Below, one piece after another: positions 6,910 to 10,638 of a stretch of 10,638 nt of DNA. The notes under the pieces are model-generated. The model was given only the letters and a program-made list of their open reading frames with translations, was not told the origin of the DNA and made no database searches. Origin of the DNA: Candidatus Saccharimonadales bacterium. Lineage in GTDB: Bacteria; Patescibacteriota; Saccharimonadia; Saccharimonadales; UBA4665. The stretch covers positions 1-10,638 of the forward strand of contig JANWHZ010000043.1 in assembly GCA_025450135.1 (NCBI GenBank), read 5' to 3'. Every line of letters begins with the position of its first letter. Position 1 is the stretch's first letter. The position numbers and the translations under genes are program-made.

Positions 6910-6998
6910 TCATGCTAGTTACTGGTGCATCTCTGTAAAGAGCGGCCGGTATCGTATTCAATAAAAACAGTAAAGTAAATATAGGAGGGTGGGCTCTT

Positions 6999-7460
6999 AT
7001 GATCTCACTAAAGAAGCAAAAAGGTTTCACGCTGGTGGAACTCTTAATCGTGATTATCATCATCGGCATCTTGGCCACATTGGTGATTGTTACGTTTAGC
7101 GGCGTACAGGCTAAGGCACGTGACAGCAAGCGCCAGACTGACATCGGAGCCGTAGATAGCCACATCGAAGCATTTTATGCTGAGCATGGCTGGTACCCAA
7201 CGCTTGCCCAGGTACAAAGTGGCACGTGGGTTAGCTCAAACATGAAGGGCCTGGATCCAGCAGCATTGCTCGCCCCGAACAGCACAACGCTTATTGATAG
7301 CACAGCCGCTACGACGACTAAGTATTCGTACGTCCCAACACACGACGACGGTACGGCGTGTAGTGCAAGTGGTACGGCTGATGACACAGTATGTACACAC
7401 TTTACCGTGTCAGCGCTGCTAGAGTCGTCAAATACGGTCTTCAGTAAAAGCAGCAACTAG
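6999..7460 (+). CDS. Type IV pilin (probable major subunit)
   Basis: This 153-residue prepilin is the likely shaft subunit. The 9-residue basic leader MISLKKQKG ends at the class III cleavage site G/F and is followed by FTLVELLIVIIIIGILATLV, with the conserved Glu at mature position 5. A prepilin peptidase would cut after Gly9, leaving a 144-residue mature pilin. The amphipathic helix continues as ARDSKRQTDIGAVDSHIEAFYAEHGWYP, a pattern common in Patescibacteria and Gram-positive pilins. The Ser/Thr/Ala-rich C-terminal part has two cysteines (121 and 132) that could form a disulfide-bounded D-loop. An AGGAGG ribosome-binding site (6983-6988) lies 10 nt before the ATG. Position right after pilBC, the strong promoter and its own terminator support a highly expressed major pilin. 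I leave the symbol empty because pilA naming in this lineage is not settled. Confidence 0.93.
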   Translation: MISLKKQKGFTLVELLIVIIIIGILATLVIVTFSGVQAKARDSKRQTDIGAVDSHIEAFYAEHGWYPTLAQVQSGTWVSSNMKGLDPAALLAPNSTTLIDSTAATTTKYSYVPTHDDGTACSASGTADDTVCTHFTVSALLESSNTVFSKSSN

Positions 7461-7486
7461 CTAGCCGCCAAGAGCGACTTCTATAT

Positions 7487-7514
7487 AAACCGGAGCCATT
7501 ACGGCTCCGGTTTT
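7487..7514 (+). terminator. Intrinsic terminator after the pilin gene, probably bidirectional
   Basis: AAACCGGAGCC (7487-7497) and GGCTCCGGTTT (7503-7513) pair as a perfect 11-bp stem with a 5-nt loop, running into TTTT on the plus strand. It lies 26 nt after the pilin stop. On the minus strand the stem is followed by TTTATATAG, a weaker U-rich tail, so it could also stop the convergent minor-pilin transcript. Confidence 0.9.
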
Positions 7515-7677
7515 CGTATGCCTACATTTACCTCACCACGATGGATTAATAAGAGGAGCAGCTATTAGGAAGTAGGGAAGATACAAACTACCGCCTGGCT
7601 GCCCTAGCAAGTCAGCATGCCGCTGAGGATAAGCTGACAACCATACAACACATGAAGGTCATAGCCGTCATGCGACC
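7515..7677. other. Convergent intergenic region without a gene
   Basis: No credible coding sequence was found in these 163 nt. An AAGAGGAG that resembles a ribosome-binding site (7551-7558) is not followed by a usable frame. TCAGC at 7612-7616 can pair with GCTGA at either 7622-7626 or 7633-7637, giving two mutually exclusive hairpins. AAGGTC (7655-7660) pairs with GACCTT (7674-7679) across the stop codon of the minus-strand gene. None of these stems has a T-run. They may form the 3' end of the minor-pilin mRNA. Confidence 0.4.
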
Positions 7678-9276
7678 TTAGGGCTGAGTCAGCACTTCAC
7701 GCCAAGAGAGAATGTTGTAACCACCGGTCGTCGGGTAGCTTGGCGGAGGACCATACAGCATGTTGTAGTCATAGCTGGTTGTCGTATGCTCAATCCCTGA
7801 GAACCATGTATTGTTTGAGCTATCTTTTACCATGTTGCCACAGCTGCCACCACTAGAATAGTTCCAGGTCCAATCTAGTCGGGTAGCTACCGACCCATAG
7901 AACGTAAATGTCTGGTTGCCCGCCACCCATCCCTTGGTGCACGTACCGCTTGTGCCATAACCATAGTAGAGTGGCCATGTCACCGAGCCGGATTGTGCAA
8001 GCGCTGCAGCATCAACCTCAAAGTTAAAGCTACCGGTGCTGGGTGGAGCGTAGGGAGCAACGTAGACATTATTCTGGGCGATAAGGCCGATGGCGTCCTG
8101 GCCGTTTTTGGTGGTATACAGCATCTGGTCGACGATCTTGATGCTGGTATTTTGGGTAGTCGACGCCAGTCTACCAGAGGCAACGGTGACCCGCCCATGG
8201 AATGTTGGGTTGGTCCTTACCCATACATTGTCCTCGACAAAGATGACACTGGAGGGCGGTAGCGATATACCGCTAGCGATCAACGTTTTCGTCAGCGCCG
8301 CAGTATATGTGGTCACCGACGAGTTATTGCTTTCAGCGCTGACACTGTACAAATCGTATGTCCCGTTCGTATTGAGCTGAATGAAGTAGCCCTTGCCGGC
8401 GCTGAATGAACTGGATATCCGTGGGATATAAGCATTTGTACGGGTCGTAGGCACCTGCGAACAGGCGTTGTTAAGCCCAGCAAGGCCTGAGGTAGCTGCG
8501 TAGTCGGCAAATGCGATCTTCTTCAACGAGCAGAGGCTAGTTGAAACCTGGTTAAAATTAACGGCAGGTTGAGGGTATATCCAGCTCGATTTGTTGCGCG
8601 TGTTACAGTTAACCGGCGTCGTGACGGAGGTGCTACACCAGACGCCTGGGTGGCTTTTGCCGTCGCCGCCATACTGCGCCTGTGGCACGTACGTCGCATT
8701 GGCACTGCTGACGGTGTCTGTATTCGCTCCGTCCATGTGGACACCGACATTGGAGAACACTGGGCCATTGGCCGTTTCGTTGTTGCCGAACCAAAACTCG
8801 GTATCAGCTAAGAGACCGTAGCTGGCGAATGACGCTTCGCCGAGCTTCGCTTCTACAGTACGCGTTGTTGAAGAGCCGTTCACTTGGCCGATGGAGCGGA
8901 CCGTCATGATTGTTGAGCCATTGCCCTGGGGACTGATCCAAAGTGTGAATGTGCCTTCGGTGACTGCGTTGCTATCGACGTAATTGTGCACGTATGGCCC
9001 GTAGCCCAGCGTAGGGTCAGGCGTTGTTGGAGTCGTCTGGCCGTCCTTATAGTCACTTGGATTGTGGCTCAGGTGCCACATGTAGTAGTTCACCCCGGCC
9101 TCGGCGATGTCAAACGCTTTCTGGCTGGTAACCGTATTGCCGACCACAAAGAAATTATTGATGATGACCGTCAGAACAGCTAGGGCAAGAATGGAAAAAG
9201 CGATTATGACTGACAACACTGTCGGCAATAAGAATCCCGCGTCACCATCCTGCACCAGCTGCCGTCTATGTGTCAT
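7678..9276 (-). CDS. Large PilX-like minor prepilin, 532 residues
   Basis: The leader MTHRRQLVQDGDAG ends at a G/F prepilin cleavage site and is followed by the hydrophobic helix FLLPTVLSVIIAFSILALAV. Then comes AFDIAEAGVNYYMWHL (54-69), matching the QAFxxAEAG motif of PilX/GspK-like proteins. Mature position 5 is Thr, not Glu, as is also seen in GspK-type subunits. The long ectodomain contains SYGLLADTEFWFGNNETANG (152-171) and IFVEDNVWV...GRVTVASG...IGLIAQNNVYV (345-406). These resemble the beta-helix-like DUF4900-type region of bacterial PilX-like proteins; that match is from memory. Six cysteines (214, 224, 249, 272, 446, 479) could form three disulfides. It is far larger than proteobacterial PilX (about 160-200 residues). 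Its ATG overlaps the previous stop (ATGA, 9273-9276), with AGGAAG 8 nt upstream. It is expected to sit at the pilus tip or initiate assembly. Confidence 0.85.
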   Translation of the reverse strand: MTHRRQLVQDGDAGFLLPTVLSVIIAFSILALAVLTVIINNFFVVGNTVTSQKAFDIAEAGVNYYMWHLSHNPSDYKDGQTTPTTPDPTLGYGPYVHNYVDSNAVTEGTFTLWISPQGNGSTIMTVRSIGQVNGSSTTRTVEAKLGEASFASYGLLADTEFWFGNNETANGPVFSNVGVHMDGANTDTVSSANATYVPQAQYGGDGKSHPGVWCSTSVTTPVNCNTRNKSSWIYPQPAVNFNQVSTSLCSLKKIAFADYAATSGLAGLNNACSQVPTTRTNAYIPRISSSFSAGKGYFIQLNTNGTYDLYSVSAESNNSSVTTYTAALTKTLIASGISLPPSSVIFVEDNVWVRTNPTFHGRVTVASGRLASTTQNTSIKIVDQMLYTTKNGQDAIGLIAQNNVYVAPYAPPSTGSFNFEVDAAALAQSGSVTWPLYYGYGTSGTCTKGWVAGNQTFTFYGSVATRLDWTWNYSSGGSCGNMVKDSSNNTWFSGIEHTTTSYDYNMLYGPPPSYPTTGGYNILSWREVLTQP

Positions 9277-9881
9277 AGATTTGTCTTCCTGTTGCGCAGG
9301 CTGACCTGCGTCGATATAGCTTGATTTTTACCGCCCGAGGATGCAACCGCAAGGTTGATCTGGATTGCCTTTACTGCTGTTGTGTCAGCCACCGGTGTTG
9401 CTAACGCATTGTTTGAGGCATCGAGGTAGACGAACAGTTTGACTCCAGAGCTTTGCTGGAAATTGTTAATGATCGTGTACGTTTTCTTTTCACTCGTAAT
9501 TGGCATGCCCGATGGGGGATTGGCAGTCATGGGCGTCACATCGGCCATTAGCTGGGTGTTTGAACCGTTCAAATAATAATGCACCTGTGACACATACGTG
9601 TCCGATGGAAAAAAGTAAGCGTATATCTGCAGATCGCTATCAGACGCCGAGATAATGCCGGTCAGCCCGCGAATCACATTGCTGACACGCTGCGCTTGGG
9701 TCGCTGCATCGGTAAAGTTAGAGGCGTCGCTTTGGAGGGTAATATAGCCGGACAAGTTCGATTTAAAGAACGTGTAGAACGTAGTGGCCATGATTAAGGT
9801 CAGCGTCATTACTATAACCAGCTCAACCAGAGTGAAGCCTGGACCGGGCATTGTACTGGTGGGAGCGTTATGGCGTGACAA
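9273..9881 (-). CDS. PilW/PulJ-like minor prepilin
   Basis: This prepilin has 202 residues when started at TTG 9881. The class III site is PGPG/FTLVELVIVMTLTLI, with Glu at mature position 5, and a membrane helix at about 16-38. The helix continues into a region with TQAQRVSNVIRGLTGI (61-76), reminiscent of PilW/GspJ, and then a beta-rich Ser/Thr/Asn-rich domain without cysteine. Start choice: TTG 9881 has GGAGGG (9886-9891) 4 nt upstream. The later ATG 9851 has no ribosome-binding site and would leave only a 5-residue, uncharged leader. A TTG at 9905 would lie upstream of that site. The chosen start overlaps the preceding gene's end by 14 nt and the gene's own stop overlaps the PilX-like start by 4 nt, indicating coupled translation. 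Sequence alone does not separate PilW from PulJ or other H/I/J-type minor pilins. Confidence 0.85.
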   Translation of the reverse strand: MSRHNAPTSTMPGPGFTLVELVIVMTLTLIMATTFYTFFKSNLSGYITLQSDASNFTDAATQAQRVSNVIRGLTGIISASDSDLQIYAYFFPSDTYVSQVHYYLNGSNTQLMADVTPMTANPPSGMPITSEKKTYTIINNFQQSSGVKLFVYLDASNNALATPVADTTAVKAIQINLAVASSGGKNQAISTQVSLRNRKTNL

Positions 9882-10638
9882 TGATCCCTCCGATCGGCGG
9901 CGCAACGGGCAATGTCAGTGTACCGCCGCTTCCCACCACCTGCAGCTGCGTGTTACCAGCGCTGGCCGAAGACAAGTTGACCGTGCAGTTCTGCTGGGTG
10001 CCAGTACCGCTGCATGTAGCGGTGAACGTATTGCTCCCCTGCAGAAACGCCACGCTGGCGCTGGACAAGTTAGCTCCGGTCAGCGTGAACGCGAAGTTTG
10101 ACACGTCAGCGGCGGCTAAGCTTTCGCTACCTGGAGATATACCACTTACCCTTGGGAACGTACTCGACGTTGAGAATATCAGGCGGACCTTTTGGATGTA
10201 GTTATTGCCACTGTAAGCATAGGTGGTGGTGGGCGGATTGCTCGGGTCGTATATTGGTACGGCAATAGGGTTAAACGGGTTGTTACTCGTATATGGCACT
10301 GCAGCAGCCAGGTAATACTTGGTCGAGCCTACTGCACAGCTGGTCGCAGCGTCGTCGCCGCAAAAAATATACGTGCCGGGCACCAGGTTTTGCAGCGACG
10401 CTAAGCCACCTGCATCCATGGCCGGCCGCGTATCCGTCGGCGACATTGTATCGTAGTAATACGATGTATCCGAAGTGTTCGTGTATTTTTTGTAGCCCCC
10501 TTTCACGTATACTTTCATGCCTGCGATAGGGTTGCCGCCGGGATCGGTTGCCTCAAACACCAGGCTGTACTGCCCCTCAGGCTTGATGGTGAGCGTCACG
10601 AACGACGACTGCTGCACCAAAATCTTCTGATTTGCGTA
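9868..10638 (-). CDS. Ig-fold surface or minor-pilin protein, N-terminus cut by window edge
   Basis: The frame is open from base 10638 to a TAA at 9868-9870, giving at least 256 residues; the true start lies outside the window. A TTG at 10618-10620 is in frame, but coding continues upstream of it (YANQKI), so it is not the start. The first half looks like a carboxypeptidase-regulatory/CnaB-like beta sandwich: FEATDPGGNPIAGMKVYVKG, later AGGLASLQNLVPGTYIF. The second half resembles an IPT/TIG Ig-like domain: SGISPGSESL...FTLTGANLSSASVAFL, with a cysteine pair in TATCSGTGTQQNCTV. The first domain holds another close pair (FCGDDAATSC). The protein ends GGIIVTP without a sorting signal or anchor, so any anchor must be N-terminal. 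Position directly upstream of two prepilin genes with overlapping ends suggests a pilin-fused adhesin or tip subunit, but no prepilin leader is visible here. Confidence 0.7.
   Translation of the reverse strand, partial: YANQKILVQQSSFVTLTIKPEGQYSLVFEATDPGGNPIAGMKVYVKGGYKKYTNTSDTSYYYDTMSPTDTRPAMDAGGLASLQNLVPGTYIFCGDDAATSCAVGSTKYYLAAAVPYTSNNPFNPIAVPIYDPSNPPTTTYAYSGNNYIQKVRLIFSTSSTFPRVSGISPGSESLAAADVSNFAFTLTGANLSSASVAFLQGSNTFTATCSGTGTQQNCTVNLSSASAGNTQLQVVGSGGTLTLPVAPPIGGIIVTP
9886..9891 (-). promoter_or_regulatory. Ribosome-binding site deciding a TTG start
   Basis: GGAGGG on the minus strand, 4 nt before TTG 9881, lies inside the last codons of the upstream Ig-fold gene. It is the only strong Shine-Dalgarno match near the start of the PilW/PulJ-like prepilin and selects TTG over the downstream ATG at 9851. 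Confidence 0.7.

Noticed and set aside
7993..8380. Plus-strand frames of about 90 residues inside the PilX-like gene
   Set aside because: They are antisense to a convincing 532-residue prepilin, have no ribosome-binding site and no recognisable motif.
1..10638. CRISPR arrays, tRNA or rRNA genes, insertion sequences, toxin-antitoxin or defence genes
   Set aside because: No regularly spaced repeats, cloverleaf-like segments, transposase or defence motifs were seen on either strand; almost all of the window is accounted for by the listed genes.

Overview
The window looks like part of a small, densely packed bacterial genome, most likely from Candidatus Patescibacteria (CPR), with Saccharibacteria (TM7) as the best guess. 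This is inferred from the style of the pilin (short leader, FTLVELLIVIIIIGILA core, then an ARDSKRQTDI helix and a W/YP motif), from the MshEN-type PilB plus PilC pair, and from the tight gene packing. No rRNA or other taxonomic marker is present, so the lineage is not proven. TGA serves as a stop codon and start codons include TTG.

Region 1 (about 1-3100, all minus strand) is a compact run transcribed right to left: recA, an RBBP9/YdeN-type serine hydrolase, a short MazG-like nucleotide pyrophosphohydrolase, a Nudix hydrolase, and the N-terminal 192 residues of a beta-hydroxyacid dehydrogenase that leaves the window at base 1. Spacings are 3 nt, 7 nt, a 10-nt overlap and 31 nt. The only clear promoter is the extended -10 box in front of recA, so all five genes probably share one transcript. 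The unit joins recombinational repair with nucleotide-pool cleaning.

Region 2 (about 3150-3720) holds an unrecognised 130-residue protein on the minus strand and a divergent intergenic region with one promoter facing each way.

Region 3 (3719-7514, plus strand) is a type IV pilus cassette: the assembly ATPase PilB, the membrane platform PilC, and a pilin with its own strong promoter and Shine-Dalgarno site, closed by a textbook hairpin terminator.

Region 4 (7678-10638, minus strand) is a convergent set of minor-pilin genes: a protein cut by the right edge with a carboxypeptidase-regulatory-like and an IPT/TIG-like Ig fold, a PilW/PulJ-like prepilin with a TTG start, and a 532-residue PilX-like prepilin. 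They overlap by 14 and 4 nt and are probably co-translated. Together with region 3 they would supply motor, platform, shaft subunit and an elaborate pilus tip. PilT, PilD and PilM/N/O are not in the window.

No RNA genes, mobile elements or CRISPR arrays were seen. The most interesting part is the minor-pilin module with large, cysteine-containing, Ig-like ectodomains, a candidate surface-attachment device.
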